Shown in pieces: positions 30,741-42,880 of a DNA stretch of 64,000 nt. Position 1 is the stretch's first letter. Every line of letters begins with the position of its first letter. The stretch lies in contig NC_084930.1 in NCBI RefSeq assembly GCF_958298935.1, positions 25,084,001-25,148,000 on the forward strand, given 5' to 3'. The translations under genes and the position numbers were made by a program. The DNA is from Phragmites australis (taxonomy: Eukaryota; Streptophyta; Magnoliopsida; Poales; Poaceae). The notes under the pieces were generated by a model. The model was not told the DNA's origin. It worked only from the letters and a program-made list of their open reading frames with translations, and made no database searches.

Positions 30741-33569
30741 CACTAGAGGTCGCTGTTCAAACCCTTTTTGAAAATGTGTTGAAAATCTAAATTGGAAAAG
30801 GCATTTTCAAATAGAAAAGAGTCTCCCAGGCCAAATCTCCCCTCCGACCCATTTCTCCCCCCCCCCCTCCTTCCTTTTCTTCCGCGTGGGCGTAGCCCCT
30901 TTCTTCCCGTGCCGACCCACAGGCCAAGCTGGCCTCCTCCCACCCTCTCGCTGCCATGAGGGCCGCCCAGCCTGAGCCGGTTCCCCACCGAGTTGCTCCT
31001 CGCCTCCCTCTACACGCGGGCCTAGCCCCGAGCCACCAGCCGAGCCGCCGCCCGACCGGCTCACCTTCTTCCTTCCCTCGCCAAACGCCCAAGCTCCCCC
31101 TTTCTCCGCTGCCGTTTCAAATCAGAGCCCTCCCACGCCATAACTCATGAATTAAATTGCATGTCCGTGATCCTCTCCCTCCCCTCTCTTGATTCCGGTC
31201 ATTTCCCCCATCTATTGCCCTTTCAATTTCGAGAACCGTCGCATTTATCTCCTTGTATGCCGCCGGCCATATTTTCTCAAATCCGGCCGCCCCTCTCCCT
31301 CCCTCGGCTATTTAAGCTCACCCTCGCCATCCTTGCTCCATTCCCCACCCGAACCACATATTTTCCCCTTTGTTGGCACACGATTTCGAGCTCACCGTCG
31401 TCTCCGCCATCGTCACCGGTGAGAAGCTCGCTGCAGCCCCAAATTCGGTCGTGCCGAACCCCTTTTGATCTCATTCTTTGCTCTTTCGGTGTCACAGGTC
31501 CCCGTGCGATGCACCCCGACGCTGTTTGGAGCCTTTCCCGTTGCCGGCGGCCTCCGCATCGTGCTCCAAGCGCCGCAAGCCTTCCTCTTCATCGCCGGTC
31601 GCCCTCGGGTCTCCCTCCGCCGCCGTCGAGCCGTGGTAAAAGTTCCTCGTCAGCCCCTCTTTGTTTTGCACCTATCCCCTACTCGATCCATGGCCGGATG
31701 CATGTTCCGGCGCATCTCCAGTGAGCTCCGGCTCCTTGCCGCCGTCAGCCGCCACCGCCCTCTTGTATAGCACCACCGGCCATAACCCCTTTTAAAGCCC
31801 AGCTGTTGGATCTCAATCCGACGGCCCAGATCTCATACCCCTTTGAATCCAATCCACCGTGGACATGGACCGGCCCTTTGGGCCATGGTCCATGAACCCG
31901 TGGACAATATCCATGCATTTATCTTTTGGAAAATAAATCCGGTTTTGTTTCATGAGGTCATAAATCCACTTTTCAGTATAAAAACAATTCAGTATTTCTC
32001 TGAAATTCAAGTAAAATTTGCAGAATAGCCCCTAACTTCAAAAGCTCAATACTTTTTGCTCGTAGCTCCGATTTGGACGATTTTCACATCTAAATGTTCA
32101 TAGCGACATCTAGAATCTTTTTATAGGGTTTTAATCTAGAAATAGTACTGTTTGGTCTACTATTCTTAGAGTTTTGTTGTGTGTGCTTTTTCCGGTATGT
32201 CGTTTAGGAGGTGAGCAGTTCGGAAACCTGCAAGATCAAGCTTTGAACACTTCAACTTCGAGCAACCCTCAGTTGAAGGCAAGTGTCCTTGAACATCTTG
32301 CTCCTAATTTTAGGATTCATATGTAGTTTTTATCCTTCAATTGCATGCTTGTCTAAATGGAATCCCATGTTAGGGTTTAATAGTTTTGCATGATAATTCC
32401 TTGTCGCCGTTGATGGATCATGAGTTAAAATGGGTAGTTTATGCTAGTGCAGTCATAGTTGGGGTAATTGTTAATCTTGACTAATGTTTATGTAACAAGA
32501 ATCGGAAATGGTATTTTGTGTAGCAACATGGTATAGGGATCCTAACATGATGGTTGGTTTGAGGTGGTGCTATATAGCATGTTTGTGGTTGTTCCTATGT
32601 GGGGTCCTAAGGACTGGTTCTTGGACATGTAACCAAGTTATACCTGCACAACCACGAGGCCTATATGGGTATGTCTTGGCCAACTAATTAGCCACCCTCC
32701 GATTCTGTGGGCACCATTGGTTGAGTAAGTGGCACAAGAGGGGGCTTCGGCAGCGACTTAGTCGTCTGTTAGCGGTAAAACGTTAGTGGGTGCCTACAAG
32801 TCGGCGGGAGATTTGTAAATGCCTTGTAGTGAGACCCCGACTCCTTACCCCGGAAGTATGGAGCAACACGGGAATCACGACTCGTGTAGCTGTGCAAACT
32901 CTGCAGAGTATCAATCTGGTCGATCACCTGTGCTCACGGACAAGAGAGAGCTTGGACTTCTTCAAGATTAGTTGGAATCAGGTTTGGTATAATTGGGTGG
33001 GTAGCCAGGTAATGGTATTATCTGGTGAGTATGGGTAATCAGATGGAACAAAAATGATGAGTCAGTCCTTTTGATACAGTTGTGTCTTCACACTTAGTAA
33101 ATAGGATGCCTGTTGTTGGAGTCAAAGGTAGGTCATAGTTGCTTAGAGATGTTAACCAGTGTCTAACATCTCCTTGACTCAAGTCCCATAACATGATTTC
33201 CCTACACTTGCGGAGTACATTTTTGTACTCACACCCATTGCTCCCTTTCTTTCTTGCACCCTGCTGCTATTCAGAAGCTGTCAATGAAGCTGCAACCTTC
33301 AATGGAGTTGACTTCAACCCGGAGTTGCTGTTCTAGGCTGGCGTGCCCCGAGTTGACGCATGTGGAAGATGGAGCCGCTGGCGCTAAAAACCCTTTAGTT
33401 ATCCGCTGTGTTTTCCTTTTGACCCTCGGGTCCTTTTGTATTTAGTTAATAGCGTTATTGTAATTTTGACACTATAATGATACACTGATGATGTAAACTC
33501 ATGTATGAAACTTGATCCTGGCATACATGTGTTGTGCCTGGTTTTGTTCCTTTAAAACCGGGTGTTACA
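30741..33569 (+). mobile_element. Long LTR fragment of a Gypsy-like family, plus orientation
   Basis: The segment ends ttaaaaccgggtgttaca at 33569. Its right two thirds align in order with the reverse complement of 51349-54290: both contain a TATA box and CT-rich leader, the gcccatgttagggttt block, and the gggcttc and actctgcagagt blocks. Here the TATA-like box is ctatttaag at about 31307 on the plus strand. The left end lacks TG and is truncated. GC-rich frames at 30956-31770 are promoter-proximal LTR sequence, not a gene. Confidence 0.7.
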
Positions 33570-33900
33570 CAGACAAGAGGGTTGTCAACAACATGTTTGG
33601 TTGCGCATCCTACGATTCCAAACGGCAATACAAGATGGTGGCCCGAGAAGTCTTAGCTGCCATCCCCAAGGGTCACCAAGACATTAAGTGGTCGAACGTT
33701 GAAATCTCCTTCGGCCAGGATGATTTCTAAGAGAAATTCGTACGACCTGGCTGCTTAACGATAGTGGTGGAGCCTATGATCAACAACTGCAAGGTCTCCT
33801 GAGTGCTTATTGATGGAGAAAGTTCCCTAAACATCATCTTCGTCGGCGCGCTCAGAGCGATGCAGATCTCCCGATCTGCTATCAAGCTAGTTACGCAAGC
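33570..33900 (+). pseudogene. Gypsy B, protease-region fragment (left part)
   Basis: NNMFGCASYDSKRQYKMVARE, DIKWSNVEISFGQDDF and then VLIDGESSLNIIF match the protease region of Gypsy A (36440-36740) and include the D-G-E-S version of the active site. The left side is cut by the LTR fragment ending at 33569; the right side is interrupted by Gypsy A and continues at 42494. Confidence 0.8.
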
Positions 33901-34404
33901 TGACGATGACTACAGGATTACTACCATATCCGAGCATCCCAGGGTTTCCAATAATTCTTGGGGCATATCTCTTTCTCCGGGAAGGGGGTCCTTGGATGAA
34001 AAAAAAAACTACTTATAGGTACCCAGGACATCCTGTAAACAGGGAAGTATATCTCCAAAAATGGGAAGAAAGACTCTAGAGGGTGTACAACGCCCCCTAT
34101 ATATACGAAGCCTAGGGTCCCTATGAAGGAGAGGTTGAATAATTCGCACAAGCTTTCTACAAGCCATAAGACACCCTAAGCCGATCGAGAAAGTCACCAC
34201 TAGGTTTAGATCCATCTAGGCTAGCCACAAACCCCCTTGTAACAGGCTCAAATTAATACAAGACAAACATGATATAGAGTATTATCCTCAAGGAGGCCCG
34301 AACCTGAATAAAACCCCCGTGTTTTCTTCTGTGATTCGTCTACTCGAAGCATCCCCTACCTCTTAAACAAGTTCATTAGATCGGCGGTTCTCAAATCATC
34401 GACA
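33901..34404 (+). repeat. Gypsy A 5' LTR, 504 bp
   Basis: Begins tgacgatgac and ends catcgaca. A TATA-like ctatatatacg lies at about 34093-34103, with the transcript expected to start about 30 bp later. Confidence 0.92.
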
Positions 34405-34406
34405 GC

Positions 34407-34424
34407 TGGCACCGTCTGTGGGGA
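34407..34424 (+). other. Gypsy A primer binding site
   Basis: TGGCACCGTCTGTGGGGA starts two bases after the LTR. Sites of the TGGCGCC/TGGCACC-GTCTGTGGGGA form are common in grass Gypsy elements. Confidence 0.8.
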
Positions 34425-36435
34425 TGATGACAATAGTCATTGAAGAGTCTAAACAGAACATGCCATTGGTGTCACCCAAGCCTTCGCCAAGAATCAGTTT
34501 TTGGTATGAGGGGTTCTTCGACAACTTTACCCCTCTTCCTGGCCAGCCGGTGATCGATCGGGTGAATTTTGATGATGAACTTTCTGGCGATGATTCAAGA
34601 GATGAGGTAAGTCAATATATGGATCAATGCGCTAAAGATTACAGCATCGAGTTTGAACCACACAGCTGCCAAGACAACTATGAATGTCCAATTCACGAAA
34701 AGTCGGGATCAATCCCCACAGCTTTTGATAACATAGATTGTCAAAACACCAACCCGAAGCAATCCGATGAAAAATCCGTGATGGATCTGGACACTTCCTC
34801 CAGTGAAGGTTACCCTCGAGAAGTTTTCACTATTGGAGACAGGGGTGACGGTCTGGGTAATCATGACGATGACCCTACAAACGGACAGGGCCCTCTGGCT
34901 CCGGATGCGGGCGATGGTTAGCACCAGATGAGCACACCTCCCTAGATCCTTAACGGAGCACCGGTCTTACCATCTCCTGACCATCAGCAGGGGGTTGAAT
35001 GCTTCAGATATGCAACCGCTAAAAGGATCCTTCTTCTACAAGAGGACCTATTGTGTCCTCGGACTATAGATCTGGCGATCCTAGCTGGTAAGGATTGGAT
35101 GAACTTGGCTATTGACTTAACTAAAGAGGTCATCATCCAAGCCGAGAACTCTCATCTGGCTTTGGCCGAAAACACTGTTAAGTGGGGCAAACCACATAAT
35201 CCCCCGTCGTGAGATGTATCAGACTCAGAGACCCGTAACCCCCAGAACAAAGCTTTCGGGATGACAATCGGGCGAATAACTGCCACCGAGCCTTGCCAAT
35301 TAAAGGTCATCTGATCAGTGACTTGCGCGAGGTCATCGACGACCAGCAAAGATGGCTGAGGGCCTCTGAAGGGTCTTCGTCTACCCCTCAACAATCTAAT
35401 TGGGGGATGTCCCTACATCGATCAACTCAGGACCGATCTTAGATCTTCATGGGAAAAACTCCCGAGGTTGTTGGAACCAAGTAGGGCGCCATCAACAGAT
35501 GCCTGGCTTTCTCTTCAGATTTACAGAACGTAAATTGGAAGGCAAGGTTCCGCCCTGGGGCAATCTAAAAATACAACGGAAGTACAAACCCTATTGAGTT
35601 TCTCCAGATCTATACTATGGCCATCCAAGCGGTTGGTGGGGACGAGAAGTTAATGGTGAATTACCTCCCTCCTGCCCTAGAAGGGGCAACTAGGACATGG
35701 TTGACCAACCTATCATTGGGAACAATATACTCGTGGGAGCAGGTTTGTGATGTATTCTAAGCCAACTTCCAGGGTACATACGTTCGCCCCAACACGAAAA
35801 ACGATATCTACCATTGCGAGCAGATGGGGAACAAAACCTTGCGCGAGTTCATACGTTCCTTCAGCAATATCCGAAACAACATCCCCAAGGTCAGCGACTA
35901 TGACGTTATACAAGCATTCACTCGTGAGGTCAAGAGCTAGAGATGCATTCAAGACATCACCATCCTGGAGCTTGAGATAGTCAAGGAGCTCAGGAAGATC
36001 ATCGATGAGTCCGCCAAGGTTGAAGACGCGCTCCTCTTCATCAAGGAGAAGACTCAAGGCATCAAACACCCTCAACTCGGGCTCAAGGGTGATAGGATCA
36101 AGGCCAAGTGCAAGAAGAATGTAAATAGAGGTAAGGGTAACAAAAATAATTCTGAGGAAGTTTTTGTAGATTTACTTGACACCCATCCCGACAAGCGTCA
36201 CGGTTCTTCCCGAGGCAAGAGCTTTACACTAGGTTCCGGTGAACATGATGGTAAACCTTGGTGCGGCCTCCACCATACCGACAACCACATCCTCCATGAG
36301 TGTTGCCTTTGGATGAAGATGGTCAAAGAGGAGGTCGAGAAAGTGGCCAAAGGAAAGAAGACCGAGGTTACGACCCAGAGTAGGGATTCCAGCTCCAGCA
36401 GCAATGAGGATGACATAGATTTGATGCCTTTTTAG
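34424..36435 (+). pseudogene. Gypsy A gag
   Basis: The first frame (34424-34921) is an acidic N-terminal region starting MMTIVIEESKQN. After several stops the gag core is visible: YIDQLRTDLRSSWEKLPRLL (about 35412), then VGGDEKLMVNYLPPALEG, TRTWLTNL, NFQGTYVRPNT, LREFIRSFSNIRNNIP. A zinc-binding segment (KPWCGLHHTDNHILHECCLW) lies near 36255. Frameshifts near 35240, 35590 and 35760 and stops at 35938 and 36433 disable it. Gag would form the particle that packages the element RNA. Confidence 0.82.
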
Positions 36436-37190
36436 CCGAATGAAAGGACAATTGACCACATGTTTGGTGGTTCTACATCCTATGAGTCCAAAAGGTAGTA
36501 CAAGATGGTGGCCTGAGAAGTCTTAGCTACCATCTCCAAGGATCGTTAGGTCGTTAAGTGGTCAAACGTTGAGATCACCTTCGGCCAAGAAGATTGCCTA
36601 GATAACTTCGTATGGCTAGGACGATTCCCGATAGTGGTTGAGCCTACGATAAATTACTGCAGGGTTACCTTAGTTCTTATCGATGTAGAGAGTTCCCTGA
36701 ACACCGTCTATGCTAACGCGCTCGAAGGGATGCAGATCTCCTGTAAGCCGATTACTCAAGCCTTCCTCAGAATAGTACCCGGATCTTCGACCACCCCCAT
36801 CGACCAGATATCACTCTCCATTACCTTTGAGAATTATGACAACTTCTGGATAGAAAAGATTATGTTTGACGTGGTTGACTTCAAGACGGCATAGAATGCC
36901 ATCTTGGGAAGACTTACCCTTGCCAAATTCATGGTAGCCACACATTACGCTTATCAGTGCATGAAGATACCGGGGCCCGAGGGAGTCATCACCATCCGGG
37001 GTTGTCCCAAGGTAGGTCTCTATTGTGATAAATAGAGTCTGGACATGGCCACGCAACATCAATCTGACAAGCAAACGAAAAACTCGAGGCCTAAGGCCAT
37101 CGTGAAGTCTAATGGCAAAGTCAAAGTAGTTCCTCTGGACCCAGCGAAGCCATCCAAGACCATTCGGATTGGCTCTAACCTAGATCCCAA
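36436..37190 (+). pseudogene. Gypsy A aspartic protease
   Basis: Readable segments are DHMFGGSTSYESKR, WSNVEITFGQED, VVEPTINYCRVTLVLIDVES (active site, changed to D-V-E-S), NALEGMQISCKPITQAF, VDFKTA, NAILGRLTLAKFM and PGPEGVITIRG. The AILGR motif near the end is the flap-proximal signature of retropepsins. Four stops interrupt it. Confidence 0.8.
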
Positions 37191-37920
37191 ATAAGAACCC
37201 GTGCTCATCACCTTCATCTGGGCAAACGCCGACGTGTTTGCCTAGTCAAGCAGAAACCCCGACGGTTCGCGCCCAACCAGAAAGAAGCCATTAAAGAATA
37301 AATCAAAAGGCTCACCAAGATGGGTCTTGTTCGGGAAGTGGATCACCCCGAGTGGCTCACAAACCCCATCATTGTCAAAAAATCAAACGATAAATGGCGA
37401 ATGTGTGTTGACTTCACCGATCTCAACAAAGCATGCCCTAAGGACGCTTTTCCTCTGCCTAGAATAGATCAGATAGTTGACTTCACTTTTGGCTACAACT
37501 ATCTAAGCCTTCTCGATGCCTACTCTGGTTATCACCAGATTAGCATGCATCCAGAGGATGATGAGAAGACCTCCTTTATCACTCCATTTGGAGTCTATTG
37601 CTATGCCCTTCGGATTGAAGAATGTCGGTGCCACATACCAACAGGGAATGCAGATAACACTCCATGATCAGATTGGCCGAAATGTCGAAATCTACATCGA
37701 AGATCTCATCTCCGACTTGCAAGAAACTTCCAACAACATGTGCAAGAATTGAGTCATGCTAAACCCAAAGAGGTGCGTGTTTGGACTCGATGCGGGGAAA
37801 CTGCTTGGTTACCTGGTGTCCTACTGGGGGATCGAAGTCAATCCCGAGAAGATCAAAGCTATTGAAGAGATGTAACTTCCTAGGTCAGTGCGAGAAATTC
37901 AAAGACCAACCGGATGCATG
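37191..37920 (+). pseudogene. Gypsy A reverse transcriptase
   Basis: GLVREVDHPEWLTNPIIVKKS, KWRMCVDFTDLNKACPKDAFP, IDQIVDFTFGYNYLSLLDAYS and GYHQISMHPEDDEKTSFITP are the classic palm and finger motifs. The catalytic YVDD motif, expected near 37695, reads YIEDLISD, and the following conserved Lys-rich stretch is deleted. LDAGKLLGYLVSYWGIEVNP marks the C-terminal end. A frameshift near 37600 and stops at 37752 and 37875 are present. Confidence 0.85.
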
Positions 37921-39129
37921 ACAGCCCTTAGCCATTTTATTTCCTAGCTTGGAGATTGAGGACTTCCCTTCTTCAAGCTACTACAACAACATGACAAGTT
38001 TGAATGGTCAAGGGAGGCATATGAGACATTCAAAAATTTGAAGAGGTATCTTTCTTCCCCCACCTATGCTAATCATTCCCAACCCTAATGAAGATATGCT
38101 CTTATACATCGCGGCCAGAACACGTGTTGTAAGTGGGGTATTGGTGGTGGAAAGAGAAGCACAAAACAAACAAAAGAAAAGCCAGTGACCGGTGTACTAC
38201 ATCAGTGAAGAACTCTACGGTCCTAAATAATGCTATCCACAGGTGCAGAAGTTACTATATGCTGTACTAATGGCCTCTCGCCAGTTGCAACATTACTTCC
38301 AGGCTCACAAGATTACATACCATCAATATTCCTAGTCGGTGAGATCCTGCACAACAGAGATGCAATCGTCCAAATTGCCTAGTGGTTCGTTGAACTTGGG
38401 GAATTCAACATCCACTTCGTACCTCGAACAGCAATCAAGTTGCAAGTGCTCGCCGACTTTGTGGTCGAATGGATAGTACCCGATCAACCCTAGGATGTAT
38501 GCGGTACCTTGTCGGATGGATCACTCATGCTTCAAGGCGTAGGGGCTGAGATTATATTGATCTCTCCAATGGTAGACAGCCTAAAACACGCTTTGCAGAT
38601 CAATTTTCTAGCCATGGATAACGTAGCCGAATATGAGGGTCCGAGTAGCTTCTACTCTTGGCTTCCGCCACCTACTTGTGAAGAGGATTCACAGTTGGTG
38701 GTGAACCAAGTTAGTAAGGAGTATCAAACCTTGGATAAGACCATGACAGACTACCTCGCAGAGTTGAAGAAGCAGGAAAAGAAATTTATCGGACTCGAGG
38801 TCAGTATATCCCAAGGAAGAATAACCTCATCGATAGTCTTGCCCACCTAGCATCTTCACGATCTCAGGACAACCTGGGATTTTCATAGAGAAACTCTCGA
38901 ATATATCTATGAAATCATATGAGGACACAACCAAATGAGTGGTGGTCTACAAGACCTATAACCAGCTCGGGGGCTCACCAGGAACCGACGCCCCAAAGGA
39001 GTCGTGGGGGAACTCATGGTTCAGCTCAAAAGCAAAGTTTTGTGGATAGACCCAATCTGCAAGTACCTTCAAGATCAAGTTGTCCCTAAGGATGATGCAC
39101 TAACCGAGTAAATTTTCCGTCTATCCAAG
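37921..39129 (+). pseudogene. Gypsy A RNase H and linker
   Basis: EWSREAYETFKNLKRYL is near 38000, VVYYISEELYGPK and YPQVQKLLYAVLMASRQLQHYF mark the RNase H start (38190-38300), and VSKEYQTLDKTMTDYLAELKK occurs at about 38708. YKTYNQLGGSPG follows at 38950. The catalytic acidic residues cannot be traced through the stops. Confidence 0.72.
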
Positions 39130-40200
39130 ATGGATACCTTGGTGGATAGCATTCTCTATCGAAGAGGCGATCATGGAGTACTCATGAAATGCATCTCTCA
39201 GAATCAGGGTAGAGAACTACTCGAGGAAATCCATAGAGGGGTGTGTGGAGCTCACGCTTCCTTCCGAACCCTGGTTAGAAAGACATTTAGACAAGGTTTC
39301 TATTGGCTTACAGCTCTCCATGATGCAAGCAAGTTAGTAAAAAAGCGTAAGAGCTATCAATTTCATAGCAAACGAGTATATCAACCCGCTCAGGCCCTAC
39401 AGACGATCCCCTTGTCGTGGTCACTCGTGACTTGGGGGCTGTATATTCTGGGGCCCTTCCCGGTAGCGTCCGGGGGCTTCAAGTTCCTATTCATCGCAAT
39501 TGATACCTTCACCAAGTGGATTGAAGCTGAGCCAGTCAAAAAAATCACTTCGGCGACCGCCATGAAATTCATCATGACAAGGTTCGGCATCCCGAGTAGG
39601 ATGATCATAGACAACGACACTTAGTTCTCCAGTGCGGCGTTCATCGATTACTGTGAAGAATAAGGCACTACAGTCTGCTTTGCGTCCGTGGCACATCCAT
39701 AAAGTAATGGACAGGTCAAGCGGGCAAACGGTCTAGTACTTTTAGGAATCAAGACCCGCATCTTCAACTCCTTATCCTCCTACGCTAAAGCCTGGGCTTC
39801 TGAGTTTTCTAACGTACTCTGGGCACTTCGAAGGACCTCCAGGACCGCGACGGGGGAAACGCCTTTCTTCCTAGTCTATGGGGTCGAAGCAATGCTATCC
39901 TGTGAACTAAAGATCAAATCTCCCCGAGTCCAATTGTATGCCGATAAGGATGAAATCCTAAGAAGATAGGATGACCTCAATGTTCTCGAAGAAAAAAGGA
40001 CACAAGTGTTGATAAGATCAGCGTGGTACCAGCAAGCTCTCCGGCGTTACCATGACCAAAACATCCGTAAAAGATCTTTTGAACCTGGAGATCTGGTTCT
40101 ACGACTTGTACATAGCCAGAAAATAGCAACAAACTATCTCCGAGGTGGGAAGTTCCTTATAGGGTGGTCGGATCTAACCAACTATGGTTGTATAGGTTAG
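39130..40200 (+). pseudogene. Gypsy A integrase
   Basis: The N-terminal zinc-binding part reads IHRGVCGAHASFRTLVRKTF, but the following Cys-x2-Cys pair is replaced (LVKKRKSYQ). The catalytic core has LGPFPVASGGFKFLFIAIDTFTK (first Asp), FGIPSRMIIDNDT (second Asp) and SNGQVKRANGLV (near the Glu, which is changed to Lys). The C-terminal part GETPFFLVYGVEAML and RRYHDQNIRKRSFEPGDLVLR is well kept. Stops occur at 39622 and 39661. Confidence 0.85.
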
Positions 40201-41014
40201 CTATGGAGGATGGTCAAGTCCTTAAAAATTCTTGAAATATCGACCAGCTTTACAAGTTCTATGTGTAAGTATTTAGGATATATTTTATAAATCTTAGTTG
40301 TCATATTACCAATATATGTTTTTATCTATTTTGAACCAATGCCTTAAAAAAAGCCGAGATAAGTCGCTATTCGAGAACTTACACCCATACGCGCACTCGG
40401 CATTCTAGACTGCCTATCTGGGAATCCTTCCCCGATAACCAATCGGGGGCTTCACGTGCATTAGTACTACAAAATTAGTCATGCGCGCCATATTTCTGAC
40501 GAGAAGGGAAGAAATATCTTTAGGAAATGCAAAAAACCTTATCGTGTCCCCGAGTGCTTGAGAGCTAAGACATTTTCCACTCAGAGTCTGACCTAAGGTC
40601 ATTGCGATGAACATTCCAATAAGAAACCCCAAAAGCTGCCTAAGCTACTCAGATGAATCAAATGTCAAACACTTGTTTGAACTTCCCTTGCATTCACAAG
40701 AAGATTCACAGTCATACACATGCATTGTAGTAGAAATAGGAACCTTTCATTTAACAAGATTTTGAGCACTTCTACAGATAAGCTAAGGGAGAGAGGATTA
40801 CAAGAAGTCCTAAAAGAACTACTTAATGAAGAGGTAGGAGAGACTTCCTTGACTCTATCTAACCATCAATGTCAATGGAGAGGATGGGGTCAATGAAACT
40901 CCGGCCCCCTGCTGAACTCACCGGTGTCGTTACCCGATCATCGACATCTCCGACCACGACGGGTTTGGGGGAGGCATTGGCTCCCTGCCATCATCGTCGA
41001 TGTTGCTACTCTGG
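40201..41014. other. Gypsy A region after pol
   Basis: Non-coding. Related sequence, in reverse orientation, lies at 47620-47960 beside Gypsy C and, in the same orientation, at 42960-43560 in Gypsy B, showing it is a regular part of this family. Confidence 0.6.
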
Positions 41015-41386
41015 CTACTCCCTCTGGCTGTCCTCATCGAAATAACACGAGGGCGGAGAGGATGAGGTAGCCGGCGTCTTGCCGTCTTTAATGGAGACTC
41101 TGCCGGATGCCTCCCTTTTCTCTACCTTAGTCGTTGCCTGTTCTTCCTCTATTTCCACCTCCAAGAGGTCCCAATCCACCTCGTCTTGCACTGGGGATAC
41201 CAGGGGCTTGTTGTCTTTAACAGGGATGCCGTGAGTCGCCTCCTCATTAGAGGAGATGTCGAGAACCTCCACCATCGAACCAGATTCGGTGGGAGATGAC
41301 GGTGGGGTAAGGGGTGAGTACTCGGGGGAAGATGGGGAATAGTCATTAGAAGAAGGTATGTATTTAGGTGAAGGAGGAGGTTCCAT
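41015..41386 (-). CDS. Antisense ORF of Gypsy A, 123 aa, Pro/Ser-rich then acidic
   Basis: This frame is uninterrupted, while all sense genes of the element have stops. The protein starts MEPPPSPKYIPSSNDYSP, with repeated SPxYSP-like motifs in residues 5-35, then an acidic central part (DWDLLEVEIEEEQATT). I recognise no domain. It has its own TATA box 46 bases upstream. Antisense genes between pol and the 3' LTR are known in Tat-lineage Gypsy elements; the function is not established. It could be a short remnant of a longer gene like that of Gypsy B. Confidence 0.5.
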   Translation of the reverse strand: MEPPPSPKYIPSSNDYSPSSPEYSPLTPPSSPTESGSMVEVLDISSNEEATHGIPVKDNKPLVSPVQDEVDWDLLEVEIEEEQATTKVEKREASGRVSIKDGKTPATSSSPPSCYFDEDSQRE

Positions 41387-41430
41387 GATCAGATTCAGGT
41401 TTGATGTAGCTGAGCTCCGGCACCCGGAGG

Positions 41431-41442
41431 TTTATATAGGCC
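41431..41442 (-). promoter_or_regulatory. TATA box of the Gypsy A antisense ORF
   Basis: On the minus strand ggcctatataaacctcc precedes the ATG at 41386 by about 45 bases. A comparable box occurs before the antisense gene of Gypsy B. Confidence 0.6.
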
Positions 41443-41989
41443 AACGGGTCAAGAGACGCGACGCTTCATCTCCTTAACATTAATTTCGAGCGCCCAAGGG
41501 ATGCATGGCCATCGATGCTATGTCTTTTCAGCTGGCTTGCAGAAAGAAAGAGGCAGTCATCGGTGCAGTAATTTATCCACTAAATTTTCCAGTGCATGGG
41601 GTACACTCAAAAAGATGGAATAGCAACTCTTCTGTGCTAGTGACAGAGAATCTTTTCACCACTACACAAAATTTCTATTGCGACAGTTCAACTTCCGAGC
41701 CTGGCCAGTGATGAATCTTATCTGACTCGTACCTTTCAAGGACGGGATGATATTTATGGTTCGATTAGAAAATCTACCTAGATGGAACACCTTTTTGAGG
41801 ACTTGCCTAAGAACTTAGAGGCTTTCAGAATTCTGAGTAGGTGGTCTGAGAACCCAGAGAACCCGATTGGATGCTTCATCCTAATCAGAAACCTGAGTCT
41901 TACTCGATGATATAGTCAGGCAAAATGTTTATCTTTCCTGGCTATGTACTTGATCCATCAAAGCCTCATTTCATGTACTGATGGGGGCT

Positions 41990-42493
41990 TGACGATGACT
42001 ATAGGATAACTACCATATCCGGGCATCCTAGGGTTTCCCGTAATTCTCGGGGTATATCTCTATCTCCAGGAAGGGGGTCCCTGAATGAAAAAGAAACTAC
42101 TCATAGGTACCCAGGATATCCTGTAAACATGGAAGTTTATCTCCATGAACGGGAAGAAAGACTCCAAAGGACGTACGCCCCCTATATATACGGAGGCTGG
42201 GGCCCCTACGGAGGAGAGGTCAAATAAGTTGCACAAGCATATCTATAAGATAGAAGACACCTGAAGTTGATCAAGGAAGTTGTCGACTAGGTTTAGATCC
42301 ATCTAGGCTAGCTACATACCCCCTTTTAACAGGGTGAAATCAATACAAGACAAACAAGACATAGGGTTATTATCCTTAAGAAGGCTCGAACCTGTATAAA
42401 AACCCTTGTGTGTTCTCCTGTGATTTATCTACTCGAAGCATCCCCTATCTCTTCAACAAGTTCATTAGATCGGTGGTTCACAAATCGTCGACA
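41990..42493 (+). repeat. Gypsy A 3' LTR, 504 bp
   Basis: Same length and ends as the 5' LTR. Preceded by the polypurine tract actgatgggggct. Confidence 0.92.
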
Positions 42494-42880
42494 CAAGCCT
42501 TCGGGGCACAGTGCCTGGATCCTCAGCCACACCCATCAACCAGATATCGCTCCCTGTTACCTTTGGGAAGCATGACAATTTCTAGTAAGAAAAGATTATG
42601 TTCAATGTTGTCAATTTCAAGATGGTGTACAATGCCATCTTAGGACAACCAACTTTGGCAAAGTTCATGGCAGTCACGCATTACGCTTACCAGTGCATGA
42701 AGATCCCGGGACCCGAAAGGGTCATCACCATCCGAGGTTGCCCCAAGGCAGGTCTCTGCTGCGACAAGCAGAGTCTCGACATGGCGTCTCAACATGAACC
42801 TGGCTAGGAACCCAAGAGCTCAAGGATCAAGGTGAACAAGAAGCCTTAGTCATGATCGTGACCATAGCGTGTCAAGATGC
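42494..42880 (+). pseudogene. Gypsy B protease, right part
   Basis: Continues from 33900. MFNVVNFKMVYNAILGQPTLAKFM and KIPGPERVITIRGCPKAGLC match 36860-37020 of Gypsy A. It stops near 42870; reverse transcriptase and integrase are missing, so an internal deletion joined the protease to the region after pol. Confidence 0.8.

Larger units (their letters stand above)
33901..42493 (+). mobile_element. Gypsy A: structurally complete Ty3/Gypsy element (Tat/RIRE2-like)
   Basis: The element is 8593 bp with two 504-bp LTRs, primer site TGGCACCGTCTGTGGGGA (34407-34424), polypurine tract ctgatgggggc before the right LTR and a CAAGC duplication. The order gag, protease, reverse transcriptase, RNase H, integrase is that of Ty3/Gypsy. 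A 1.8-kb region after integrase with an antisense gene is a feature known for Tat-lineage elements such as RIRE2 and Grande. Seven differences in the first 60 LTR bases suggest an old insertion. All coding regions have stops. Confidence 0.9.
33896..42498. repeat. 5-bp target site duplication CAAGC of Gypsy A
   Basis: CAAGC at 33896-33900 and again at 42494-42498. Deleting one copy and the element joins VTQA to the following protease residues of Gypsy B, matching the ITQAF segment of Gypsy A. Confidence 0.92.

Noticed and set aside
30743..31770. Several GC-rich frames up to 187 aa
   Set aside because: They lie in the promoter and leader part of the long LTR and show only low-complexity Ser/Pro/Arg sequence.
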